NCBI GenBank assembly: GCA_029532415.1
Contig: JAQOTA010000030.1
Coordinates: 1-64,000, forward strand
Origin: Marasmius tenuissimus
Taxonomy: Eukaryota; Basidiomycota; Agaricomycetes; Agaricales; Marasmiaceae
Direction of reading: 5' to 3'
Length of the DNA stretch: 64,000 bases
The translations under genes were made by a program, and so were the position numbers. Under the pieces are notes generated by a model. That model made no database searches and was not told the origin of the DNA. It saw only the letters and a list, made by a program, of their open reading frames with translations. Below are positions 46,918 through 58,400 of the stretch, piece by piece; the stretch's first letter is position 1; each line of letters opens with the position of its first letter.

Positions 46918-48934
46918 ATGAGTCTGCCCGTTGACCCAGATGTCGTAGTCCACTACTTGGCCACCCGTGGTTTTACCACAAGGAAAAACATTGAAGAACT
47001 CGTGATAGAGAACGGCAGCGCTACAATATCACGCGAGGACAAAGTGCGGGACTTGGAGAAGAGGTTCCTTGCGGCTGAGCGTTGCCCTATTCCAGGAGGG
47101 CGAATCCTGAGTGTTTACAAGGTGCGTGATTGACAACTGAAGCTGCACGCACATTCTGATACTCGTATATAAGCCTCTCAAGCCCACTCCGTATCTTACG
47201 GACGTGGAGGTTCGAGAAGCACTTGAAGTAAACACGAGGCTCAGGGGATTTGCAAGTTCGGTCCCTCTGTCACCGTCTGTCATAGACCCGGACGCTTTCG
47301 AAGTTGAGGACGACACAAAAGAGGTCCCTTTCGTCATCGTTCTTTTTGTCAAACCTCCCAACCGGGCAAAGGCTAGGTCCCCTGGTATTGTCACTGAACT
47401 TGACAGAGGCGCGTCTATTTGGCTATCTCTCGTGTCACTATACTCACGTTCTGGCAGAATTCAAAAACTTTGCTCGAGGGGGTTCGGAATGGACCTACAC
47501 GTTCCCAAGCTTCCAAATCCGCGCAATACAACAACATACAGGCAAACAGCGCAGCAGCTGTTGCAGATTGACGGTTCAACGCCGACCCTTGGAAATACTT
47601 CTCGACAACAAGCCTCCCACTTGAACTCATGCACCCAACTTTCCTCCGATTCTTGCACAATGCCAAGCACGGGAAGCCGCCCGAAGACATCGTTCGCTTG
47701 ACGGCCAAGCTTATGCGAAGCTGCTCGCAGATACGAGTCGATGAGACTCCAAGCGACAGAGAAACCACGGAAATCCTACGCAAGATCCTTGACTACCCCC
47801 TTGAGACGATCGACAGTGGTGATGAGTTTACCCCCGACTTCTCGATAACAGAGCTCTCCTTCGACGCCCTGTCTGCTTTACCGGGAACCGGAGAAATCAA
47901 GGGTGAACTGGGATTTCGTGGCGATCCTACCGTTCAAGGCGGTTTTTCCTATACGAGGTTTGTTTGCCAGGAGAAAGTGCATCAAACCCCCTATTGTTCT
48001 TGTCGTTAGTCCTACTCATCCGAATCTTGTTCATCAGTGCGAACCTCTTCCCGCCATATCATGCTGCCCTGCGTACATAGTGGCCTTGGCGGGACCTTGG
48101 CTATGCGTCCTCGGTGCCGTGACGACTTCACGAAGCATTGTCCAGCGCCTCACGCCTTACGAATGGTTAGCCGTCAGCCGCACGATGGATGAGGCGCACA
48201 TCCTCCACATTGCACGTGTCCTTTACGCTTTACGACTTGGTGTTCACGAGGACCTCCGCAAGTACTATAGAGAGCTCCAGCCACCCGCCGTCATGGAAGA
48301 ACATGTTCACCCTCGCTTTTGTCCCTGGATTTCTTCCTTTGAATTACTCGAGGATAAAGAGACTAGAACTGTCGAGTTCGACTATGTGAAGCCGCTCGAA
48401 CGTGGCAATACATGTGCCATCTTCCTCGTCCGGAGGAAAGACGAAGGCAGGAAGCCAGCTGTCGTCAAATTCGTTCGTCGATGCAATGCGGACGCGCACC
48501 GTTTCGTGGCTGATCAAGGTCTTGCACCGGCTTTGATTCACTATGGAGAGCTGGGGGGTGGTTACGCGACCGATTTGCGTATCGTGGTTATGGATCATTT
48601 TGTCGGGAAGACGCTGCATGAAATTTACGGTGAAGGCGGGGATCTCCCTGACGATGTCAAGTCCGCCATCCGCAATGGGCTCATGCAACTCAACGACCGG
48701 GGGTTCATCTTTCCGGACTTGCGTCGGCCAAACGTGATGATGACCACCACCACCACTGATGACGGAGACATGAAGGGAAGACTGCGTTTCATCGATTTCG
48801 ATTGGGTGTGCGAGAAGGATAAGGGGATGAGGTATCCACTTCATCTTACCCAGGAACTGAGGGAGAAGGCGGGAGCGAAGGATTATGATGTTATCACTCT
48901 CGAGCATCAGGAAAATTTGTTTGAAAACCTTTGA
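46918..48934 (+). CDS. Kinase-like protein of an agaricomycete-expanded family (possible TGA at 47579)
   Basis: Start MSLPVDPDVVVHYLATRG; a 56-bp intron follows SVYK; then PLKPTPYLTDVEVREAL. The middle contains DPWKYFSTTSLPLELMHPTFLRFL and ILRKILDYPLE. After a 60-bp intron comes CCPAYIVALAGPWLCVLGAV, the hallmark of this family, and then a protein-kinase-like domain: AVVKFVRR (ATP-binding Lys), ALIHYGEL, VVMDHFVGKTL, GFIFPDLRRPNVMM (catalytic-loop Asp, Arg-rich instead of HRD), and IDFDW (DFG equivalent). A TGA at 47579-47581 interrupts the frame just before RFNADPWKYF unless a local intron removes it, so this may be a pseudogene. The splice between about 47370 and 47460 is also uncertain. 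Kinase activity is inferred, not shown. Confidence 0.6.
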
Positions 48935-49101
48935 TTCACGTCTCTATTACACGTTTTGTAGCAATCACTGTACATACTTAGACCACACTGTTCGTATCTC
49001 ACTACATTCCGTTGTACTCAACTGTGTTATAACTATGTTATTACACAGGTGTCGTACCTGCCGACGACCTGGTGTTCGGTTGCTGACTGACTGGCCCGTC
49101 C

Positions 49102-52100
49102 TCAGTGCTCACCCCCAGCCCCAGGTCCAACCATGATACCCCCAGAACCATCCTCCGCACCAGGGTTTGAAGACGTGATCGAAGACAGTGGAGTTGGTTC
49201 TCGAATTCCATCTGTTGTACCAGAGCCGGTGGCACGAACCTCTCCCGGCCCTACCGTCACCGAACTCCCTGAACTCAAGGTCGAAGTCGAACCCCCGGAT
49301 CTTTTACCAGTACCAGAATCAACCCCACCACCCTCAGTGGACCCAGCTTCGAGACCCTCTGCAGTTGCAGGTCGAGGTTCAAATCCCTGTCCATTCCAAT
49401 GCCAACAAGCATCTCTAAAAGAAGCCAATGTTGATAGGGTGGTATGAGTAGGACCAAAGGACACAGGTGCTGTCAACTCTGGAAACGGGTGGAAAGTTGT
49501 ACGCCTGTGAAAACCGGGCGGTGGCGAGGCAAAGTCGAACGCATCGGAGTTTGAGACACGGGGATTGGGTGCGGACAACTTGGACCAGTCGATCGTCCTC
49601 CAGACCTCAGCGAAGGTGCTGGAGGATGCAGTCGGATTGGAGTTCGTGGTGGTGTTTGGGTTTGAGGCCACGTTCACAGAAGCGGGAGTGGTGGCGGTAG
49701 TTAGTTGGGGGGTAGACACGCCTGAGTTCGGGTTGCGGCTTGGTTTCGCTGCCACATTGATACTCTTAGTTCTGTCGGGGCGGGTGCGAGTCGTCCTTAG
49801 TGCGGCTGCAAGTGCAGCCGTAGGGAAAGGGGGATGAACAGAGGAAGGTGGTATCGAAGATCCAGAAGGCCCGGTAGCTATGGAAAAAATCCATCAGATG
49901 TACACTAACAAAGGGAGATAGATCATACCATCTTCCCGAGTAACACCAACAAGACCCATCGGTACTTTCCCGAGACATTTGAACGTGAATGCGCCAGAAT
50001 ATAAGGTGGATTGCTCAGGTAACTCGCACTGTTTGCCTTTCCCCTTGTCCTGATTTTGGATACTGGTGCTTGTTGAAGGAGATATTAATGAAGACGAACC
50101 TCAACAAGAAAACATGACATATGAGTACCCTCAAGCAACAAAAAGAGGAGAGAACATACCGTTCGAGCCAAACGAGGATGACGAGGACGACTGAGGGGAC
50201 TTGGAGTCATGTTCTCTACTATCGCTCTCCTGACCGGGGATGGAGGTGGAAGCCGTAGCAGGGACATCGTCGACTGTGATAAACGCCTTAGTTGCAGTCG
50301 AGGCCGGTGTTGGTATAGATGCTCGTTCCGGTTTTGAAACAGCCGTAGGCGTCAGAGTAGCCTGTGACTTGGCTGGAATAGTAGCGGAGGACGGGGTGCT
50401 TGAACTTGACGACTCAGAGTCGGTTTCCCTTTCCTTCCCCTTCCCCTTTTCCTTCCTGGTTTCCATGTTGTCGCCACCGTCAATGGTACTAGTCAATGGC
50501 ACGAGAACGGGAGACCTAACGGTTGAAGTTGTAGCAGCAGGGGTTTGGAGCGAAGATGAAGATGATGCGAGCAAAGGAGAACCGCCGCCAGTGGCGATGG
50601 ACGGTGCAGATACACTCTTGCCGAGAATAGACGTTGAAATCGTGACAGTGTCAGAGTCCGATGAGCCAACATTCGAACCTGATGATGGGGTAGCACGACG
50701 TAAGGATTCAGAGGTATCAACCATGGCACTTGGGGCACTTACTCTCGATAGGGTTTGAGGGCTTCAAGCCCATACCCGCACCGGGCTGCGACTGGGACAG
50801 AAGACTCGGAGTTTTCGCCGAAAGGTCCAGGTTTGATGGCGTCGCGGTCGCTCCAGAGTTTTCAGACGGTGTTGACGTTGGGAATGACACTGGTACTGAT
50901 CGGCTCTGTGGTTCATCGGCATTCATTACGACCCGTCTCTACAAGATAGAAAGAAAAGGCCTCATGAGAACGATGGATAGTGCTGGAAAACTCGATGTTC
51001 TACTCACATTCGAAGACACATCCTTACTGGAAGACGCGATGGCTAACCCACCACAATATTCAGCTCAAGGTGTGTTCACCAACGCAAATAGACGACGTAC
51101 CGTTCGTAAGACTGGAGGAAATGTCTGCTGTATTCGTATCTGCGTTCGTTGAATCCAAAGCTGGCGACAAAGGGCTCGGGGTGAGCTTCGTGTCCGACAA
51201 AGGAGGATATGTTGCCTTGAGCTTCTTTAACGCCTGGAATCTTGCCGTTGGGAAATCCGTCGACAAAGCCAACACGTTCACTGGGGATGGTGGTTCATCC
51301 GCGTCCATTTCGCTGCCAACGGGTACCTCGGCCTCAGTCTGCAACTGAGAAGAAAGAAAATGAGACTAGAATTGTGATCATCGTCAACCAAAGCACGCAC
51401 GGGATTCGAACGGTTCAACGTCAAGGGTCCAGCCTCGGCCTCAGGAGCAACAGACATTTCCACCTCAGTCGTCGTATCTTGTGTCTCGACTTCCCCTTGC
51501 ATCTTTGGCCAACTCGAAGCAACCGCACGGTTCCGCCGTGGTTCCGCCGATATTGTGAGCCGAGATTGATTGGGCTCTTCCATGGTGACACTGGTTTGAG
51601 TGTTTAATAGAGCTTTAAAATCTGTGAGGGTTGTCGACGCTGAGGAGCAAAGATTGAAACCATCAGATCACGGTTTGAGACGGAAGATGACAGCGACGTA
51701 CCAGACACCGAGGATCCTTCTACTCGCTCCTCTACATTGCCTTGTGTGGTATTGTCAAAGGTAACTGAGGGTGGATCTGAACGACAGACACAATGAGTAT
51801 AATTGATGTGCTCTAAAATTGACAGAAAGCCTAACATGGTGCTGAACGGTGAGCCATGGCCAATGCAACCCCCTCATGGCCGGGCGCGGCTACACCAGTT
51901 AGCCCAGTGGAAGTGGCAACATTGGAATTCGGCGTGTTCCTTCGAGTGAGAGACGAGATTGAAGACGTTCGAGTTGGTTGAGAGCTTGTGATGTTCGTGA
52001 CTTCGGTTTCAGTGCTTTTTTCTTCTGTGCTGGCGCCGCCGAGTTGGCCGCGAAAACTAAGTGGCGTTAGCCAGAGAATCCTAGGGGTAGAACGACTTGA

Positions 52101-52465
52101 CGCACCTCGCAAACTCTATAACGAGCCACTTTATCCACCAACGAGATATTGTGAGTACCAGAAAACGATCCATTGAACGACACGAGACTCACCAGTCCAA
52201 TCGCGACACCCAGAAAGGAGAGAAAAAAGTTCACAACAACCAGTGTAGCAACTACTTGTTCATTTACGAGAAAAGGGTATTCAGCCCCTCGAGAAATTTC
52301 GTGAGTGAGCATGTTCGATGTATGATGATGGTCTATAAGCGATGTAGGGGGGAGAAAGGGCAAATTCTGCTGATTTATATATCCATAGTTGAACAATGAA
52401 CCGATTGAAAGGGCTATCCATGATTGAATCTCAGACTGCACGCTGTGAATGAGAACAATGGACAA
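49102..52465 (-). CDS. Ser/Thr/Pro-rich protein, copy B, with N-terminal hydrophobic segment
   Basis: Diverged tandem copy of the 43.4-46.9 kb gene, offset about 5.2 kb. Copy B retains a 5' exon (ATG about 52311): MLTHEISRGAEYPFLV, then TLVVVNFFLSFLGVAIG, a likely transmembrane or signal-anchor helix. Shared low-complexity blocks follow (STEEKSTETEVTNITSS, NSNVATSTGLTGVAAPGHE, SLQTPAATTSTVRSPV, TRKEKGKGKERE). The last exon, 49102-49755, has STFAEVWRTIDWSKLSAP and RRTTFHPFPELTAP. It ends GAGGEH at 49102 with no counterpart of copy A's Cys/His domain. Function unknown; exon limits are approximate. Confidence 0.5.
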
Positions 52466-52518
52466 AGAATGAACCAGTCATCGCAGAGTCACGGTTCAAG
52501 TTGTTGAGGGCCGGTCAA

Positions 52519-53149
52519 AACATGCAGCCTCCCGAACTGCCGGTAGCACGTGGACGGATGTTGCGGAAGTCAGGTCGGATGTTCGTATATATTCATAACG
52601 AACACCCGAACGAAAGGATTTAAACATCCTGACACATCCTGCTACTGGCACTAACGTTCTGAGCCTGCTCGGCGACCAGTTGCAAGAAGCCAACCCGACT
52701 CATGAGCATGGCAACACCTCGCTTCAAAATCTTCGTGGGCTCAACGATTACATTAACGGAATGGAAGGATTTGGGAAGGATATCCATTGTATGTGGCGTA
52801 CTTACTTGATGGCAAAGGGATGGGTGTAGGAATAACGATGTGATCGTGAAGGGTGCATGTTTCAATGGTACGTTTGATGATAAAAAAAAACAAAGGAGCG
52901 TAGAGATCGAGATGATCCAAATGGTCCCGGATGATAAGAAAAGCACGTCCGGCTGCGATTTCGTAGTGGCTTGGGAAATTTTTAGTGTTCAATAGACTCG
53001 GGTCCGAGCAGCGTTACGGGCAGAAACACCAAGTCCCGGCGTTATGGTAGTCGAGTAGCCTGGTTCACACAATTCAGATTACTCCTGGTTGTCACGACAA
53101 AAGCAGACGAACGACTCACCGCTCAATTGCCTTTCCTTTTGCGAACGGA
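52519..53149. other. Interval without confident gene
   Basis: Short overlapping minus-strand ORFs of up to 108 codons, some hydrophobic, but no coherent spliced protein. Confidence 0.3.
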
Positions 53150-53644
53150 CTCTCAGGAGGTGGGCACACCGTTGTCCCCAACTCCCTCCACCTCTGGGGT
53201 CACCATTTCCCTCTGCTTCTGAATCGGCTTTCCAGCGACTTTCTGACTTCTTCTGAATGCCCACGCAAACAGGGAACCCAAGATAACCCGAATTCGATCT
53301 AGTACACTCGAGCCTGAATTTGCTGTGTTCGAATTTGAGCCCGGGCTTGGTCCATCAAAACTGCGATCCGCCTAAAGCAACACGGTCATTGTCACGTCTC
53401 AGTTGGCTAGGAAGGGACTTACTGGTCCCGAAACTGGGCTCGGGATATCCAAAAATCTCTCCGCCTCTCCGCCGTTGGGTTGAGGACGGCGAGAAGTGGT
53501 GTCAGAGAGGGCGGACTCTAGCCCATGAAAGCGCATATCGTTACACCTATAGTTGACGATGTAGACGTTGTTGAATGAGGGTCGGTCATCGGCAAGCGTG
53601 GCGTGGCTCCTTGTATTTCCGTTGACGTTGAAGTTAGTTGTCAT
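53150..53644 (-). CDS. Hypothetical protein, two possible exons
   Basis: From ATG 53644: MTTNFNVNGNTRSHATL ... FNNVYIVNYRCNDMRFHGLESAL, to a donor GTAAGTCC near 53425. A second open segment (DRSFDGPSPGSNSNTAN ... VTPEVEGVGDNGVPTS) follows an AG at about 53372, but the phases do not fit perfectly. Asn-rich N-termini of this kind are common in mushroom proteins with an NACHT or heterokaryon-incompatibility-type context. No such domain is visible here, so no function is given. Confidence 0.3.
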
Positions 53645-53847
53645 CTGGTCAGCAAGAGAAGAGGATGACTTCAAGGGGACCGTTCGCCGTTTGTGCTTTA
53701 TACAGGATCTTGAGAGATGTATCCAGCCATGTAAAGGAGCCGATAAAGACTGTTGACTAATCATGTCGGCGCTCCCGTTGATGGGTGCGTATCTATCACT
53801 TCAACCGCCCGTGGCACTTCAACAAAATGGTTCGAAAACGACGGAAC

Positions 53848-54093
53848 GTGGCTGGTTATATAAAAGATCCATCCATCTTGCGTAACACACGAATCATGTA
53901 ATGGACTACGAAGTTGAGATTTATTCCACCCCGATACAGACCCGGGGATATGAGTTCCGGTTGTGGGTAGTGGCTGGTTATATAAAAGATCTATCCATCT
54001 TGCGTAACACACGAATCATGTAATGGACTACGAAGTTGAGATCTATTCCACCCCGATACAGACCCGGGGATATGAGTTCCGGTCGTGGGTAGT
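53848..54093. repeat. Tandem duplication of a 123-bp unit
   Basis: Copies at 53848-53970 and 53971-54093 differ at only a few positions (GATCCATCC versus GATCTATCC, GATTTATTCC versus GATCTATTCC, GGTTGTGGG versus GGTCGTGGG). Each copy contains GGTTATATAAAAGAT, a TATA-like string, and an ATG about 60 bp later, so a core promoter and 5' end may have been duplicated. Confidence 0.88.
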
Positions 54094-54900
54094 TTATAAG
54101 GCGTACTTCTTCTCCCCGACGTTTTCGGAGTCCCCGAAACCTCCCCACCCCCCTAATGCTCGGGCTTCACGAGACGGAGCGTGTCAGCCGACACAGCGAT
54201 CGAACGCTATCTTGAGCAAGAGGCAGGCCTTCAAGGTTGGAAGGGAACGTGACAAATTCAATGGAATGAGGCATAGTTTGCTGTTAGGTACGTGGACTAT
54301 GATGTTCGGCGTTTGTGCATATTTTACTGACTACCTTTGTATACAACAATGGCCCATATAAGCATAACCTCTCTTTCTGATCTCGTTTACCTGTCGGCCG
54401 ACTACCACCTCAACATCGCCTGGCAGCAGCCGTGGAGGGAAGTGTTGAGGAGTATCCAGGACCCTCCGTAGGGATAAGATATTTGGTAAGACGGGGATTA
54501 CTGGACGTCGGACAACGGTCATAGTGCCAAAAACTGAATATGTCCCTATGTTCCTAGTTTTTCAGGTTATCCGCGGTTGTTGTGTATCCCAAGAACTCCG
54601 TGATGTTCAAACGCATGACAGGAGATCGTGACCTTAATGCAGCTTACCACCCAGGTTTTATGTCGCCGTACAACGGGTCGATATCCAGCCACGGAATGTG
54701 GAGGCATAGTTCGATGGGTATTATTCGATTAGATAAGGCACGGCGATTGACAGGAGATGTCAATGTCATTACGGTACAATTACGGTAAGTACAGATCAAG
54801 AAGTGCGGGGAACGGGAGGGGAGGACGGGGAGGGAAAGGGAAAGGGAAAGGAGATCGTCAGTGACATCGAAAAATATAAAGATAAGATGAAAAACAAACA
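54094..54900. other. Unassigned interval left of copia element 2
   Basis: A minus-strand stretch at about 54640-54770 reads RRALSNRIIPIELCLHIPWLDIDPL, resembling the start of an F-box-like domain, while the plus strand there ends with a good donor (GTAAGTAC at 54785). The strand of any gene is undecided. A purine run (AGGGAAAGGGAAAGG) lies at about 54830-54850. Confidence 0.3.
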
Positions 54901-55026
54901 TACCTTTGGCCGCTGGCAAAGGGCTTGGTGTCTGGCAGTAGCAATCGGCCTCAGAGTCGAGGGGATGGGTGTTGTTGGTGGGCGTTGGAGTTGGGTGAGT
55001 GGTGTAGTGGGAGATAAGGGAGGAAT
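54901..55026 (-). pseudogene. ORF fragment interrupted by copia element 2 (distal side)
   Basis: On the minus strand the frame LSPTTPLTQLQRPPTTPIPS ... HQALCQRPK ends at a strong donor (GTATGT, about 54901). If copia 2 and one GGAAT are removed it continues upstream into KNHVGRGQPIFIP at 61119-61277. Hypothetical, Pro-rich, no domain recognised. Confidence 0.35.
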
Positions 55027-55284
55027 TGTTGAATCCGGACTACCGGATATATGGACCGTTGTATCGGGCCGCATATATGCTTCAATCGTTTTACTATGAT
55101 CTATGCTATTCCTAGTCACTCCTGTTATAGAAGATACAGCCACCTCTGTATAGTATATAAGTAGCTCTGTATCTACATGCAATACCAGTACTTTTACTAC
55201 TCTCGTTGCTGCCTCTAAGCCTATCTCCAGGTGAGCTAGTCTGTCCCATGCTGCCACTGCGTGGGCAGGACCTCTGCCTCAACA
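55027..55284 (+). repeat. 5' LTR of copia element 2
   Basis: Begins TGTTGAATCCGGACTACCGG, ends CTGCCTCAACA. TATATAAGTAG near 55158-55168 is a likely TATA box. Differs from the 3' LTR at TCGTTTTAC versus TCGTTTCAC. Confidence 0.93.
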
Positions 55285-55297
55285 GGTTATGGGCCCC
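55285..55297 (+). other. Primer-binding site candidate, copia element 2
   Basis: GGTTATGGGCCCC directly follows the LTR, identical to the corresponding site of copia element 1 and compatible with priming by a half initiator tRNA-Met. Confidence 0.5.
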
Positions 55298-55480
55298 GGT
55301 GCCCTGTCGATGTGCCCTGCGATGGCAGCTCTCTAGGATGTGCACCTTTATTGTGTGCTGCCTATGATGATGCGCTATTGTGGTCGTTGCACTCGATAAC
55401 CATCGTGACTGCTTAATCGCTGTCGTGATGGGCAGACCGTTAACACCGGTTCTGGACCTGTGAAGTCGACATCTTCATTG

Positions 55481-58400
55481 ATGTTTGACGATGGTGGACT
55501 GTGTCCTCAACAACGATCGATGGCTATCGCCGTTGACCGTGCAGTGATTTCTTTTATCATTGCCTATGATGATGAACCTATGCTGATCGTTGTTTTATTA
55601 CTCCAGATCGCTATGGCTCCTGTTATGTCTACCCTTATCCCCACTGTTGAAGTCTTCAGCGGTGTCAACTGGCGCAAGTGGTCCAAGGGTCTTGGTACCT
55701 ATGCCATGATCAACGAGTTCTACGACCATTACACCAACGACGATCCTGAACCTACTGAACCCGACAAACCTAAAGAACCAGCAGAACCAAAGCCAACTAC
55801 TCGCACTATCACTGTTGCTGCTACATCTACAACTGAAGCGACTACACGCACGGAGACGGTCTCTCCTACCGACGCTCAGATGCAGCAGTATGCTAGGGAC
55901 CTGGAGCAGTATGCTAACGCTTTGGAGAGGTATGAGAAGGAGGTTCTCAGGTATGAGAAGGATAATCGACGTTGGAAGAAGTATGAATTCAAGGCCATGG
56001 GTGCACTACGTGCCACCACTACCATTGCTGTGCAGAGTATTATCGAGGATGATGATACGGCTTGGGGCGCTTGGGAGAAGATCAAGGCTCGTTATGGTCA
56101 ACAGACTTCTGTCTCTGTTTGGGCTGACTTCAAGTCGGTCATGGAGTTTCGTTTGTCCGGTGGTAACCCCGTTCCCGAGATTGCTAAACTCGAACTCCTA
56201 TTCGGACAGCTCACTGAAGCTCAGATCGATCTTCCTACCCTCGTCAGAGCCATGCTCCTCCTCTCTATCATTCCACAGTCATGGGCCAACGCTCGTGAAT
56301 TTGCTACCAATGGTAACTCGCCAGCTGAACTTACTTTCGAAGTGGCTCGTGATGCCGTCATTAACCACTACGAATCCCGGAAACCCGCTCCTCTCGCGTC
56401 GCGCATCTCTTCTGTCAAGAAGAAGGACAAGGACCCGAAGTTTAACCAGCAGTCTAATCCTCCTTCGTCGACGTCTAACAATAACAACCAATCTAAGAAC
56501 GACAACGACCAGAAGAAGAAGAATAACCGACGTGGCAGGAAGAAGAAGGGTGATTCTCAGGACAACAAGGGTGACTCCTCTCACAAGGGTCATTCTCATA
56601 TCGCTTCCCTCTCTCATTTGTCCATCTCATCACCACCCATCGTTCCTGATACTCCATCTGTCGTACATCCCGCGGACCGATCCCGGGATCCACTCCACAT
56701 GCAGCGTTTCTCCGGTGCTACCTCTGGTGGTACTGTTTTTGAGAATGCTCAGGCTGCTCGCAGTCTTGCCGATCGTCTTGGTGTTCCCAAGTATGCCCAC
56801 GTCCTTGAACCTATGGAACAGGGATATGCGGCTGCTTCCTCTTCCTCCCTCAAGCATTGTATTGATGGTCCCTTCTCCACTGCTCCACCTGCAAAGCGTG
56901 CTAAGAGCGTCGAGAAGGTCTACGACCTCTATGATTCTTTTTATGAGGACTCCGACTCTGAGCGTGAGGATCGTATTGCGTTGAACGCTGTAAACGATTC
57001 TTTGCGTACAGAGATTGCGAGTGGAAGTGCCATGGACGTTGACAGCGAGATCGCAGATGCCGCTGGTTTTTCCGACGATGTTGAGTACGATTCAGTCTCC
57101 ATCGGATCTGAGGAATCTGACGATGACAGGCAAGTGCCTTATCTCAGTCTTTCTTCTAACACTGATACGAACCTACAGTGCGCCGCTTTACTAGCCGCTT
57201 CTAAACGTAGTAGTTCAGATATCGTGTCCCGTATGAAATTTGCGCAATTTATTGGTGATCACTTTGCCACATGTGCCAATTGTAAGGGAAAGAAGGCGAC
57301 TGGAAACTCGCAAGAGTGGATCGTTGATTCAGGTGCTTCATCGCACTTTACTTATGATCTCGAAGATTTTGCCGAGTATGAACCCATGAACAATGGACCG
57401 CAGCTGAACACTGCACAGAAGGACAACCCTATCCAAATCAAGGGGAAAGGGACTGTGTTCATCTCTCATTCTGTTGAAGGATCTGACGGTCGTATGGAGG
57501 AACGCATTACGCGACTCTATCCTGTCTATTATGTTCTGCTTTTGTCAATTCGACTTCTCTCGCTTGGAGAATTCTTGCAAGGTGGTCTGCAAGTACGCGG
57601 ATCGTCTAGCAAATTGGCTTTTTATCAAAAGGGTCGACGCCAGTCATTGGTATCTTACCCGCTCATGCCTGGTCAAACCATTTATTGGGTTAGCTCGCAG
57701 AAAGCCTCTGCTCGTAGCTTAATGGCCAAGTCAACGATGGATAAAGTTGACTACAAGGTTCTACACAGCCGTTTCGGACATTGTTCAGACAAGGCTCTGG
57801 ATAAAGCTCGGAAGCATACTAAGAACTTCCCGGAATTCGACCGAAAACCGAAGAAAACCCGGTTATGCTGAGGATGTGCAGAAGGAAAGATGCACTCCAG
57901 ATCATTCCCTGACTCCACTACCCGTGCCTCGAAACCCTTCGAAAAAATCCACTCCAACCTCAAACAATTCCCCACTGAATCGTACCACAAATACAAATGG
58001 TATATGTCGTTTGTCGACGACTGTACTTCACATGGCTGGACAATGCTCATGCGACGCAAATCTGACTCTGTCAAGATGCTCCGTGACTTTATTGCTATGG
58101 TGAAGGTACAATTCGGTGTTGATATTAAGGAATGGATGTCTGATGGAGGGGGAGAGTACAAATCGGATGCCTTCGATGATGTACTAAAGGAGCACGGTAT
58201 TAAAATTCTGACCAGCATTCCATATACGCCGGAACAGAATGGTCGTGCAGAACGGTTCAATCGGACCATTGTCGAGAAAGCTCAAGCTCTTCGCTTTGAT
58301 GCTTGTCTTCCACCTTCTTGGTGGGAATTCTGTGTGTTGCACGCTGTTGCACTTCACAATCGGACGCCGTCCCAGCGTTTACGTTGGTTGACCCCGCATG

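Noticed and set aside
55815..56984. 389-aa Arg/Ser/Leu-rich plus-strand ORF
   Set aside because: Out-of-frame shadow of the copia 2 Gag region with biased composition.
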